64,000 nt of DNA from Steromphala cineraria (lineage: Eukaryota > Mollusca > Gastropoda > Trochida > Trochidae). The position numbers and the translations under genes are program-made. The stretch lies in NCBI GenBank assembly GCA_916613615.1, contig OU744725.1, positions 71,735,368-71,799,367 of the forward strand, read 5' to 3'. The notes under the pieces were generated by a model, which was given only the letters and a program-made list of their open reading frames with translations, was not told the origin of the DNA and ran no database searches. Numbering within the stretch: the stretch's first letter is position 1; every line of letters begins with the position of its first letter. Positions 25,974 through 38,470 of this stretch are shown in pieces.

Positions 25974-28900
25974 ATGTTATTGGCGGCGTCTGTCACAGCG
26001 CTCATATGGCTGACGAGTGCTGGTGAGCTTTGCTTTCGTAAATACGAGTTTTCCTCATCTATCAACCGTTTGTCATTAGTCCATGCTAATTCCACTATTA
26101 CCTCGATCATTAAAGTGTGATTTAAAGACCAATCGTTTTCTTCTTAAAACATTGTATCTAATAAGTTACATATATACCCATTACTATGTTATCCAACATC
26201 GCTAAACAATCGTCAACAACACCTAGAATTTTTAATCGGACATCCTGATTAAAAATGTGAACATTCATTTTATACCCAAATCAAACTTGGCAACCTATAA
26301 CCAAACGTTGCTTTTATCTACGCATTCAAATCAATACATTACTTCATTACTTTCAATCACAATTTCATCTGAGTAATTCTACTTCTTCAATCTAATTTTG
26401 CTCTTCAGGTTTAGGCAGGACTGATGAAACAAAACAAGTGACTGCTACCTCATCCCCTGATGTAACGACGAGTGTTAACCTGACGTGTGGTCTGGGGGAA
26501 TGGATTCATGTCACGGAGTACAGACTGAATAATGACGCTTTACCAATTTCTAATATTCAACTAGAGAAGAAATGTGTCGGCCTACAGTCTTGTACTGTAG
26601 ATCTGGGTAGATCTACGCTTACCCACTCCATTACCTATGAATGTATCAACACTCGTAAGATTTTTCTGTTTTTCTTTTACGAAACAATGAGTAAGGTTGA
26701 AAGTGTTATCACAATTTGAGATGTTTAACGCCCGAATGTTGCAATCCATATAGAGTCAATCTAAATAAATTTAGATCAACAGATTTTTTATTTTGTCACA
26801 ACAGTATGACCTGATAAAAGACCCGTTGATCTAAATTTATTTAGATTGATATAGAATGGACGAGACATATGACGTTGGAGGGGGGAAGGAAGGATGGGGT
26901 GGGGAAGGGAATGTGAACGATAGAAAAAAGAACCTGTGAGATTGCGACAGCGAAATTTTGCAAGGTCGGTGTTTCGACTCTAACCTTTGATATTCCTTTC
27001 AAAAACTATATCTGGAAATGTTGGACAAACGGAACCACTTTCTTGTTGGCTTCTGGGTTTCCTTGATCACACAAAACCTTTAAAGGCTTACGTTTTTTTA
27101 ATTCAAAGGGATCTCCCGAGAGGTTATTTCAATTTAAAATATACCTCTTTTAGACAATCTGTTTCAATACACACGCAACACCTTATGCTACGACTAAAGA
27201 TTATCGAGACGTAACGAAAATAAATATAACATCCACTAATATAACATGTCATCAATTTGAATAAAACCTAAATAAACTTCCAAAATTGCTACAGGGTCTC
27301 TTATGCTCTTAAGCTTTACCCCTTCGACCCCGCTAACAAATAAATATCTGAAATATGGGCATGAGACGATTGAGTATATTGGTATCTCGATGTAAAAAGA
27401 CTCCTCAGCTAGCAGTGGGACGGTAAGTGTAGTTCATAATATAAGTAGTTTATAAGCTGAGAAAAACAAAGTCACCAGCTGCATAAGAATAACTGTGTCC
27501 GCGTTGCTTCTTCACTCCCTTATACCAATGATGGCAACATCCTCCTGCCCATACATGACATGTGACTGTTGAAAATAAAATGACGTTAACAGAGCAACCT
27601 TAGACAAAATTTGTTTTTAGTGTCTGGACCAATGCACATAGTTGCATTTGGCTTGATATATATCAGGGTATGGTAGGAGAAATGCAGAAAACTAATACGT
27701 CAGTCAACTGTGAATTACTGAAAAAGTTTGCCTTTATTGAAAATAATCGACTGTTAACAATTATCAATGAATGTCTTTTTTTTTTTACAAAACTATGTTT
27801 TTGCACACTACCTATTTATGTTACAGAAAGATTCGGCCTCTGCGACTCAACGGTGCAGAACGCCACGTTCTATGACCAGATCCATCTGCACTCACACAGC
27901 TACCCTGTGAGTCGGGCCATAGACCGGATGTGCAGCTGCACCATCAGGGGTTCAGATATGATAGCTACAGCGTATGAGTTGAAATTAACCTCACCCATTG
28001 CCACCTTTTCTTATCAAGATGACCGCGGTTACACGGACTATTTAAACCTAGTAGGCACACCTCTTTACGCCACTAGAATTGGTGATGAGACGAATGAAAT
28101 GACCTTGACCTTCTATGATGGCGGCTTGGATGACCAGCAGGTGTGGATTAACGTTAAAGGTTCGTATGCTTTAATGTATAGACCATCCTCGGTCACCCGG
28201 GGGTTCACTATCCAAAACAGGGAAAATGTCTACTAAAATAGTACAGGTATTCAGTCTTGAACCATGTTTTTAGGCAATTTCATCTCGATTTATAATGCTA
28301 TTGTTTTGTCATGTACGTCTATCCTTATCTATGTATCTACAGAATAAGAGAATTTATGAATCACTCATAACAGTGTAAATTCTCCTTCATGTAAGTTTTT
28401 ATTGAATTCAACAATATTGCTCGATGTCAACACAAGTCTCACAATTCAGAACATTATAAAGTAGGTTCCAGATGAGAGAGATGTTGATAGTTCTTGGTGG
28501 CATTTTAGTAAACTGTGCCACATAGATGGCTAGATATAGGTATAATAGAGCAAAACCTATAAGAAGCCGACCATTCAGTTTCAGTTTGACCTACATCAGT
28601 TTGACATATATCGATCAGACAATTTGTCGACATTATCATATCATATGCTTTGGTGACAAGACGCAAGAAAATAATCGGTATTTAAACATGTATATATTAG
28701 TTCAGTATCTAAACGTATGAGGATAATAACACCACGTCCCTCTACAATAGACATTTAAGCAACACATTATAGTTGTGTATAGGAGAGGAATATTGTTGTC
28801 CATGTTGTCTATGTTGTTTATTGCTTCTAAACATGATTATTTTCAATTTCCTTTGGATATGCTTTCCATTCTGGTGCACGTGTTTTCGCGAACTGGAATG

Positions 28901-31900
28901 TGTTTGACATTGTGGATGAACGTTGAACTGCCACATTAGATCATGATCTTATGATTTGAGTTACCCCTGTTATGTGAATTTTATGTCTGTTACTGAGTGC
29001 AAGGGTTTTCTATTTCGATTCCAGGTACGGAATCTACATCAAGATATATTATATCATCTGGTTAGATATGTTCATAACTAGTAATATTCATAATATTCAT
29101 ATTATCAATCCTAACGTGAACGATAAACTCAAAACGTACACACCTACATCTATTTACACGCAAAGTTTTTTGGAGAAAAATATCAATTATAACAGAGAAG
29201 AGTTACGATGGATGAATTTATAAGAAATCAACATCGGTAAAATATGTTCCAAAACTTCCAAACCTTATAATTAACTCTTTTTTGTAAGCCCGTAGCACCA
29301 ATTTAGGGAGTCAGGAGGCAGCCGCGATTATGATGACTGTAACTTCGTATTTAATGATCCAACCCCCCCCCCCCCACCCGCGCTTGCAATGTGTCTGTTA
29401 TGTATTAGTTGGCAGCGTTTGGTTGGCAAAATTGTAACATTAAGACAAATAATTTATATTTTCAAGCTCCAGGACGAATGGAAGTTTCATGTGTGAGATC
29501 ACCACCAAGTCCTGAAAGTAGTTCCCTGGTTCCGCCAGCAAGTACCCTAAGATCTACAGAGATCACCTCTTCCTCGGGACAGATAACAGCACCCACAACT
29601 ACACCACTGCCTCTATCGCTGACACCTCCAATACGGGCAACAACGTCAACAACCACGACAACATCCGTATCAGCAACATCATCACTAGCATCAGCAACAT
29701 CATCACTAGCATCAGCAACATCATCACTAGCATCAGCATCATCAACGATGTCCAGTTTACCCAGCATGACCTCGACATCCATAGTGCCACTGAATTCAAC
29801 AGGTTTGTTTAAGACTTACTATTATACTTACTTCGTCTTTAATGAAGCATAACCTGGCACCCAGAATTTTATAAGATGAACCAATAAGAATAAAAAAGAA
29901 CAAAAACTGAAAATTCCTTTGTTAATCCTTGCATCCCATATCTTTGTAAAAATCATCAATTTTCTCAAACAAATGTATTAGATTATGTGTTTGTTTACTT
30001 GCTTCTAAATAACTGAAATGGGCAAGTTTCACTAGTATATATATAAATGTCTGAACTTGTACACATAGAAATAACGCTATTGAAATTAAACCCAGTGACT
30101 GTGTGGTTGATTTCAGTTACCTTGCCAGTGATTCTAATCATCAGTGGACTGGCGTTATTAATCCTTGTGCTCGGATCAGTCGTAATTGGGTACGTACCAA
30201 GAGTCATTCATATATGTATTATTACATTTTTTTCTACACACATATTTAGTTTTTTTCATAAATTCCTGATCTATATAATCTATCTTAATGAATTATTTTA
30301 GGTTTCCGTCATTTTCACTTATCCGAAATATGCCCCAATTGTAACATGACCATGATTCAGTCTCACCCTAAAAGTGTACACATACAGATAAACGTTAACT
30401 TTTAAAATGATTAATTTTGAAAACGGCGTCACTGATTGTAACAAACAACGATAGCATCCAATCAGACTTCTCCCCATTCTATCCCCACAGAGGCAGACCA
30501 AGTCATGAAATGTTAAATTGATACAGCCTCTGTTCTATAATGTTGAAATCGATGGGTTCCGGCAGTTCCCCCTGGCGGAAAAAAATTGCATCGCAATCAA
30601 TTGATTTTTTTTATCAAATGACAACGCTTCTCGCAAGGAAAGAGTGGTTCATATCACAATGCCTTTGCCATGATATAGTAGCGAAAATGATGATTTTAGA
30701 ACAGCCTCGCTGATGAGGCATCCAATCAGGCATCTTCCATTCTATTCCACAAACTCGGCGTAATATAACAGAGGCTGTATCAACATTTCATGATTTGACC
30801 TGCCTCTGTGGGGAGAGCATAACTTCTCTCTTTCTTGCCTGGAGACTGCTGCTATCACAAAGGTCAGGAGGTCACTTGAGCTACCTCTGTGAAAAGAGAA
30901 CCACTCTATGACGGTTTTCCATTATACTGACGAATTATGGGTTCAATGAAACATGTCAGTGACTGAATAAACCTCAGTTACGGAATGTTGTTGTCATACA
31001 CATTTTCGCATCAAAGAGTGCTATATCCAACTCATGAACCGATCAAAACTAAAAATACGTACAGCTGCATATCTTAAGTTTGTTCACTTACCTGCGTATC
31101 CCAGTTCAAATATCATGTAATTTGTAATGTCTTTGATGCATCTAAGATTTATGAAAACGAAACGGATTTAAATTTGAGTACATAGTTACAAGATTCAGTT
31201 TGTGTTAACATATTCGTATGTCATGCCTAACAGAGAATCGTAACACATTTGACAGGGCATTACAATTATCATGCGTCAAGATTTTGAAAACACTATTTTA
31301 CTATTTTTCTCTTAGTCATATTTGTTCCGTTGTAACAAGGCAATGTAATCGTGCTGATAGTTTTCTTACAAATCTTATAGGGATCAATTTGAACGAATTT
31401 ACGAAAATCTGAATTTCACAAAAATGACCCCATCTGTCTATTTAACTATGCCAAATATGGAAATTCAGCACCAGTGACGAGACGATCCCGAAATATGGTT
31501 TTGGAATGGTTATTGTACACATGGACAGTCGGTGATTCTTTGTAAGTGCTCCTGGAGTAATTTTGTAGACGTCAAAACGTAACTCAAATTACATCATATT
31601 TGAACTACGATACACAAGCAAGTGAGCAGACTTAAGGTACGCAGCTATATATGTAGTTTTTATTGGATGTAGGGATAAAAAGGAAAATGAAAATGCTTAA
31701 TAAACTCCCTGTTACGTAGACGATAAAGACATCAATCAATGGTTGAAATGAATCATAACTTCAAGACGTCTGGTCTGCAATGTCAACATGCTTCATTAGC
31801 TGGAGTTTCTTTGTAATCCTATTGTTGATAATATCGAGACACTTTAAAACACCTATAGAAGTGGGTATCGATGAGGTTCACTCGTTGGGCAACCCTTTGG

Positions 31901-32288
31901 GGTTTTGACTTTTTAAAACATCCGAAAGGTGGTGACTAACTTTCCTTAAGCTGTGAACCCGTCAGTGCTAAGTGTTGCAAGTAACCCATTTACTAGTTAC
32001 ATTCACAATCATATCATTCATGCAGATATTGTCCTGATATAAGATATTGTCTTCCTTTCTAGTGTATGTCTGAAGTACAGACGGAATAAGAAGAGCGTGA
32101 AGATGAATGAGGGTCCAGTTCACTTCCAAGCCGCCACGCCCTCTCCAAGGGGAGTTAACTCTATACCAGAATACCTCCACCTCGTCAACACCAACCACGA
32201 GTATTCACAGCTGTACAACGACGGACGGAGACAGACTTCAGTACATGAATATTCCGAGTTTCATGCTTATGAAACCTTCCAGCCTTAA
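25974..32288 (+). CDS. Gene A: type I receptor, SUEL-like lectin + CUB-like domain, ITAM-type tail
   Basis: Six coding exons: 25974-26022, 26409-26654, 27827-28159, 29467-29802, 30117-30189, 32063-32288. Phases are 1,1,1,1,2; 420 residues. All junctions have GT-AG signals. Signal peptide MLLAASVTALIWLTSA. Residues 17-98 show the SUEL/rhamnose-lectin pattern (LTCGLGEWIHVTEY ... CVGLQSC ... SITYEC). Residues 99-209 look CUB-like (FGLC ... YP ... CSC ... DDQQVWINV) and the next exon supplies a final RMEVSC strand. Residues 215-321 are a Ser/Thr/Pro mucin-like stalk with SATSSLA repeated about three times. One hydrophobic membrane helix (about 322-346, LPVILIISGLALLILVLGSVV) is followed by KYRRNKK and a ~70-residue tail. 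That tail holds EYLHL-VNTNHE-YSQL, i.e. YxxL-x6-YxxL, matching the ITAM spacing, plus YSEF. A cell-surface recognition receptor signalling through SH2 kinases is inferred. Confidence 0.75.
26757..26848. mobile_element. 92-bp foldback MITE with 9-bp target duplication, in gene A intron 2
   Basis: It starts CAATCTAAATAAATTTAGAT and ends ATCTAAATTTATTTAGATTG. Flanks ATATAGAGT (26748-26756) and ATATAGAAT (26849-26857) form a 9-bp duplication with one mismatch. It is a short deletion form of the 12.2-kb element. Confidence 0.75.
26870..26915. repeat. Purine-rich G-tract
   Basis: GGAGGGGGGAAGGAAGG followed by GGGGTGGGGAAGGG in gene A intron 2. It is low-complexity and G-quadruplex-prone. No other function was seen. 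Confidence 0.5.
29363..29375. repeat. C13 homopolymer
   Basis: A run of 13 C about 90 bp upstream of the gene A stalk exon. Confidence 0.9.
30470..30815. mobile_element. ~345-bp inverted-repeat element in gene A last intron
   Basis: The left arm carries CCCCACAGAGGCAGACCAA and TGATACAGCCTCTGTT. The right arm carries AACAGAGGCTGTATCA and TTTGACCTGCCTCTGTGGGG, its reverse complement. The arms are about 65 bp. No ORF. Confidence 0.7.
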
Positions 32289-35200
32289 TTATAAAACTTA
32301 TTTTGTTGTTGCTGGGAAGCCTAAATGCAATACTCGCGCAAAACACGGGCCAGTGAGTGAGTGATATTAGAGAGAGTTATAGAACTGTCACAGACGAACA
32401 TCTAAATCTGATGTCTAAACCGCAAATTCATGCACCACTGAAGCGCCGTAAAATTTCTTGTATATGCAATGTTGGTGTGTCTCTGATAAAATCTTCCAAA
32501 AGGGCTTAACAGTCGAAAACGGGGTCTGGTGATTTCTTTTTTAATCGGCTCTAGATAACACCTTAACTAAAATTGTGTGGAAAGTGTGCTTTGGGAACAA
32601 ATGAATGGTGTTGATTGTGTTTGTCTTCGATTTTTCATCGATATTGAACGATTTGTAAATTTTCGACACATCTAAATAAGCCTCAAACCTTCGGTTTGTT
32701 TTCATTTCAAACAATAACATTGACACCCTCAGCTGTCGTCGCTTTCAATTTACCTACCTACCGTATGTCCCGAAAACAGTTGTGTGTGTTTCAGGATCGC
32801 TGTATTTACGGTCATCTGAAGCCCGGGTTCCCTTCAAGACCGGGCGATATCTTTTCCATCTTGACTTGACACTTAAAAAGCTTTCAGGAGTGACGACATG
32901 ACTAGTAATAATTGATCAATATATCTCGTTGCATTAAGTTGAATCTCATAGTGTATATAGCCTTTGAAGAAATAGCGAAATCCTCTTCATCGGAAATGGA
33001 CCGAATTACTAACCAATTGTGCTGATTTTACAGTTGATTTTTGAGGCGCATGTATACACTAACACATGGTCCTAAAAAGAGTTCATGACTAATATTATTA
33101 TTTTTGATAAAAAGGAATTTAAAAGGAGCCCTGAACAATACTTTATTTCCTAAAACTGAGGCATCTAGACTTTCCAAAATTTTCTAGACTGGAGAAGGCT
33201 CTTTTTCTTTTGCTTTAGGGCCTGGATAAAAGACTAAGCCGCTTGTATAATGAATGAATGAATGAATGAATGAATGAATGAATGAATAGTCTTTCTTTCC
33301 CCCAATAATGTCGGAGAGTACATTTCTCATGAATAAGGCGTTTCTTATTATTCATGTATTTTTGTTATTGCATTTTAATAATAAAACATATGTTATGTCT
33401 TGCATAAGTCTTCACGTATTTTGTCATACAGATGTTAAATATTACCAGCAATTATTATATTCATCCAAAATTCAAAATCATATTATTATAAATTCAATTA
33501 TTGAAATGTCATAACATCATAATGAGGTATGAATAATCAAGGTAAATAAAATAATGTCTTCATGAATTGAAATAAATTGACTCAATATACCTTTGATTAC
33601 CCCACGCCATAACGTCTTTGTTGTCACGATTGATTGGTTTATATGACCCTTTCCATGACAGGTACATCTCGATATGTCACATTTACTGCCCAAATGTCAT
33701 AATAAAGAACATAATGTACAGAAGAGAAAAAAAACCCATGTATACACCTGTTATAACGGTGTTAGTATTTCCACCGAAACGTCGAATTTTATGCAATAAA
33801 GAAGTTGATAATCCACACAACTTGTTCTTCTTCATCAAACCAGCTTTTAAAATGCCTCTCAAAGAAGAAGATTGAAGATGAATGGCAAGATGCTTAAGAA
33901 CTACAATTCCAGAGATGTTTCCAAATGTCTTACTTCAATGTAAGTGAGTGAATGAAAGAGCTACATGAGCTTGTATATAGATATCCTTCATCTCTGGCAG
34001 CTATAACAACCACTTACTTAAACGCCTTGGAAAAGCAGATAAAGGGACACTGTATCACATTATCAGCATAACGAAACTCTGCTGAAGATATGACAACATT
34101 AAGAATGACAACGTGTTCTACCGAAAGGATTTACTTCTACAACAAAATCCCCAAAAGGATTTTGCCAGTGAAAGATCAGTGGATTTCACGTTGACCGGGC
34201 ATGGTCCTTTGTCAGATAGATTTGTTGAGGACAGGGACAGACACAAATCACATGAGGACTTTAGGTGTACATCTTTGTATGGTAAACATCAAGCACATTG
34301 GTGTATGAAGGTGATGTACTAAAACACGGCAGGGAACCCCCTAACGGTAAGATCCATTTTTGTATAGTGGTCGACGATTTTGCTTATGTAAGCCGCTCCT
34401 TTATGTTCACATTCTATCTTACGTAGTTAAATAATTGAAGATTTTAATGAATTATTTACATCATATAACCTGTAACGGTGTATCTTTATAAGATCGATGA
34501 TATCGCGGTTATCTGCGCTCTATCTCGTATATTCAATTCGATTCAAAAATGAAACATATGTGCCCAAGCATTTCCACACAAAGTTACAATATGTTCCGAA
34601 AATTAAATCCTTTATGATGCTTGAAAACAATACATGAATCTGTATCTGTATGAATAAAGAAGTTTTTTTCATAGATATTGTCCTTAATTGACTTTCAACC
34701 TCAAAATGCCAATCAAAGAAGTAACCCTTTATAAAGGAATGAAATCTGTATGTATCTTTGTGGAAATAACTCAGTATTGTGTACATATGTTGTTTTAGCC
34801 AAACATAACACACATCTAAAAGGAATAATACATACAGTCTATGACAAAATTGATAAGTTTTGTTACGAATAGAAGAATATGAAGTTAACAATTCTATCAC
34901 TTTAAATACTTTATAAAGAATTATTACGGAATGAAGTGGCACGTTTCTTATGTGAAACACATAAACAGCAGATTGTAAGTAAATAAGTAACTGGCTTCAT
35001 ACCTACCATACCAATGAAACAATAAGGTCAAGCCCGAGGCTAAAGGGGAGACATTAAGATTAATTGTCCATCAGCTTATAGCGACCAAAGCTGTGAAAAC
35101 AGGAGGAAATCGTACTCTTTGTTTTCTAAACAAACACTACTAAATAATTAAAAGGTTGTTGTTTACACGAAATACAAGCTTTATATCATGATATTCTCAT

Positions 35201-35451
35201 ATGCCAAACTATTGTTCTTCATAGTAGGTATTTCCTTTTTTATCAATAATCCGACATAAACGAGTATCCGAATATCCGAAAATAAGTTACCCTTATCACA
35301 ATATTTCTACTTTTTCGAAAGGACCCGGATATTAAAATGATTTATATGTTGTCAAATAAGTATAATTATCTAATTAACACTTTCATAATATAATCTATAC
35401 CTAATAATCTGAAGCTCAAAAAGTCTGTCTTTCTTCCTGCCTGATAATATA
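32289..35451. other. 3.2-kb spacer between genes A and B
   Basis: It holds an (AATG)n microsatellite at 33250-33287 and AT-rich DNA. A 146-codon minus-strand frame at 34520-34960 matches no family I know and has no promoter or splice context. No poly(A) signal for gene A was convincing nearby. Confidence 0.5.
33250..33287. repeat. (AATG)n microsatellite
   Basis: About nine uninterrupted AATG units. Confidence 0.95.
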
Positions 35452-35576
35452 AGTTATACCATTCAGACGAGGGGGTATAGGGATGTATCAGTGGTGTTAT
35501 ACGACGAACCGAAAGTCCATTACACCAAGCGAGTGGCTGATATATCCCAAAACCCCATCGTCTGAATGGTAGAACT
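35452..35576. repeat. 125-bp foldback element
   Basis: AAGTTATACCATTCAGACGA at the left and TCGTCTGAATGGTAGAACT at the right. Inner arms GGGATGTATCAG and CTGATATATCCC also pair. Confidence 0.75.
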
Positions 35577-36649
35577 AATTTTCCTTACTGACTGTTTAAA
35601 CAAAACACATATTATCTGAACAAAAAAAGAGTTCGTAAAACTTCGTTAGTGGTCATGCCAAAAGTCAGCTATCAAAGGTCATGGGTTCAAGGTCACAAGA
35701 CGGAAGTGAAGGTTGCATCAACAGTCGTTTCAGTACCATTGCATTGTCTGATGAATTTCGCTCAATGAACAAAGTTCCAGATTTTTAAAGATCCATAATT
35801 TTAAACAAGCCCTGCAAGACACACCACTCTAACATTATATGTCAACATGTTGTCACATGTAATGTTCAATATTGAAATTTAATGGTTTTCCACAAAATCC
35901 TTTCAAAGACAACATATGAGAAAAATCACATTAAAACGATACATGTACGTCTGTGTGCATTGTGTAACTTGCAATTACTATAGTTTGTTCAAAGCTAAAT
36001 ATCGTTTGATCACAAAAACACTATGTGATCGAGGAAACATACATTTTACATTTCAAAACGCTCAAAATGCACGCTTTTCTCATGTTTTTTTAATGGAAGG
36101 GTATAAATGATTTTTTATAAAATTGCAAAGAAAAAAGATGTCTTTGTATATTATTTATGTACATCTTTACATATACTAGCTTGTAGTAATAACAACAGTA
36201 AATGTCAGAATATTGCAGTCATAATACTTAATACCAAACACAATTTTTAATAGCAAACCAAAATCTACATAGATAATATATATAGATCCACATCCCCAAC
36301 AATAGCATGTTGTAGTAAAGTTGTAAGGCCTAGGTGACACTGCAATATTGAGTATACATGTAAGGGGTTGGGGGTTGGAGAGGGGGGTTGAGGTCATTAG
36401 ACTGTCCACTACATAGATGAGAACACCGGACATGACATACATGGATGTGTCACAGGACATGATACACTGACCGTCACCGACTTAGCACTTCCCCACAAAC
36501 CATGACAACTGCTTATCTAGGTTAAGAAATAAAGTGAAAGTATTATGCTGGTATCACGAGATTTCATCTTGACCTTTGACACCTGCGATTTCTTAATGCA
36601 TATGGTAGTGATTATTAGACCGAGCATAATTAAAGCGATTATTATTTAA

Positions 36650-36925
36650 GACGATTTTAACCTGACAAGACATTACATATTTAAAGAGAGAATAGTATCA
36701 GGAAATTGTGTGGAGTTGTAGAGAACTTCTGTTTATACTTACATAAGATTAGTACATGATTATTTCACATTTTTCATATACTTTAGTGAGGGTAACATTT
36801 TAGTTCTTTGGATCTTTAACAATTTGACAAAGAAAATAATGCATTACTGCGTTCTCTTGATGTTCCTTTCCATGAAAAATACTGCGATAGGACTGTCCCT
36901 AATGTCTTGTCAGGTTAAAATTGTC
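36650..36925. mobile_element. 276-bp MITE with TAA target duplication (Harbinger-like)
   Basis: The TIR GACGATTTTAACCTGACAAG is mirrored by CTTGTCAGGTTAAAATTGTC. TAA flanks both ends (36647-36649 and 36926-36928). A three-base TWA duplication is typical of PIF/Harbinger elements. No ORF. Confidence 0.75.
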
Positions 36926-36928
36926 TAA

Positions 36929-37977
36929 ATTGCTAAAAAACATTAACCGTAACGTCTATAGCCAATTAATTTTAACTGATATACTTGAATTTACAACATG
37001 TTCGTAAGAAGAATAAATAAGATGACATTAACTACATGTACAATTTACGTCAACCCTTCTAAATCTGTATCTAAAATGAAACGCCTCCTACCTTGTTCTG
37101 TAAAGGACTTAGAGTTGTGGATACGTGGATTTCTTGAAACACACTACCCTAATTCAATTCGGCACGTACATATATGTCAAGCTCAAAAGACAACGTATTA
37201 TCGTGAAAAAAATCAGAGAAATTTCATGTAGTATTTTTTTTTTAATGGACAATAATTTTTTTTTAAATTTCATCTTATACACGTTGTTCAACAACATTTT
37301 TCTTATATTCCAAAACCATAATGATTACGTTAGGGTTATCAAGTTAAAACATATTCATCGTTAAAACATTTTGTTTATGATATATGCATGTATTCTGCTG
37401 AGCAAAAGAAAGTACGCACCACAATTAGTTTGAATGTATTTAATATCTAAGAGACATGTGATGTATTAAGTAATGTCACATAGTACTAACATATATTTGC
37501 AGTTGTTTGAATAAAATAAGTGGTGTCTGGTTCAAGGTCTGTTACAATATATTTGTTTAAACTAGGCAGGGGTAAGAAATAGAATATACAATATCATGAA
37601 CCCTACTATATTTAAAATTTTGTCAATATGTGAATAAATATTAGGCATGTTTCTGGATATTAGATTTGTTGGTCCCCTGTCCCTTACTAAGGTCCACATG
37701 GGCCACGCTTTATAAACCTTTTTCTTATTCTCCGGGAGCAAAAGGTCTAGAAAACTGAAACCTCGTGTACAGACTCCTTGACTTGTGACTATATTTTAAT
37801 GTAAATGTAATCTTATTTGAATATTTGAGCAGTTTCCATTTTTTGATTGATTACTTGTATCTGAAATCGCATCGCCTATTTACTGAATTTTAGGAAAGGG
37901 GAACCACATTGGTCAAACCCGACAGCAAAATTAAATATCATGACCTGATCTGCCCCGTGGGGAGAAATTAGAGGATA
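36929..37977. other. Spacer without recognised gene
   Basis: AT-rich. A degraded fragment of the 17.4-kb interspersed repeat lies at about 37670-37790. GCAAAAGAAAGTA near 37402 resembles a single end of the 45-kb MITE, but no partner end was found. Confidence 0.5.
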
Positions 37978-38126
37978 TTTGTCTTTTCTTGACAAATACC
38001 ATGTTTATCTCATCGAGTGAGGAAGAAAGTTTATATTTTCACGAGTGGCGCAGCCACGAGTGAAAATATGTAACTTTTTTGCCTCACGAGATGAGATAAA
38101 CATGGTATTTGTCAAGAAAACACAAA
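37978..38126. repeat. ~150-bp palindrome upstream of gene B
   Basis: TTTTCTTGACAAATACCATG ... mirrored by CATGGTATTTGTCAAGAAAA, with its centre at CACGAGTGGCGCAGCCACGAG. An open frame across it is incidental. Confidence 0.85.
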
Positions 38127-38228
38127 TTTTCTATTTATTTTATGATTTAATCGTTGTATTTCTAACAAAATTGAAGTGCATTTACGTTGAGTCGGCTTCA
38201 AAGAGAGCCCGTCGCCTAAGCAACAACA

Positions 38229-38348
38229 TGACGTCATGAGCGTGTCATTGCGTCAGAGCATTGTTCGATGACGTCAGGTCATTGTTGTTATCAGTCACTA
38301 GTGACTGATAACACGTTCCATTGTTATTGTCACTAGTGACTGATAACA
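38229..38348 (+). promoter_or_regulatory. CRE sites and ACTAGTGACTGATAA repeats upstream of gene B
   Basis: TGACGTCA occurs at 38229 and 38269. TCACTAGTGACTGATAACACG occurs at about 38294 and again at 38329. They lie 120-240 bp before the gene B start codon. A promoter role is inferred from position. An acceptor-like ATCGTGTAG ending 38464 leaves open an upstream non-coding exon. Confidence 0.4.
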
Positions 38349-38470
38349 CGGTTTACTGTCATTGATAGATCTCGGTATTTCACCGCCAATCATATAATAA
38401 TCGAAAATATTACTGACAGTCAATTTAACCCTATTCACTCCTTTCTGTTTTACACATCGTGTAGGTAAAT

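Noticed and set aside
29462..29799. Two minus-strand frames opposite the gene A stalk exon
   Set aside because: Shadows of the Ser/Thr repeat on the coding strand; the plus-strand exon has correct splice sites and phase.
34520..34960. 146-codon minus-strand frame in the A-B spacer
   Set aside because: No recognisable domain, start context or splice partner; plausible by chance in AT-rich DNA.
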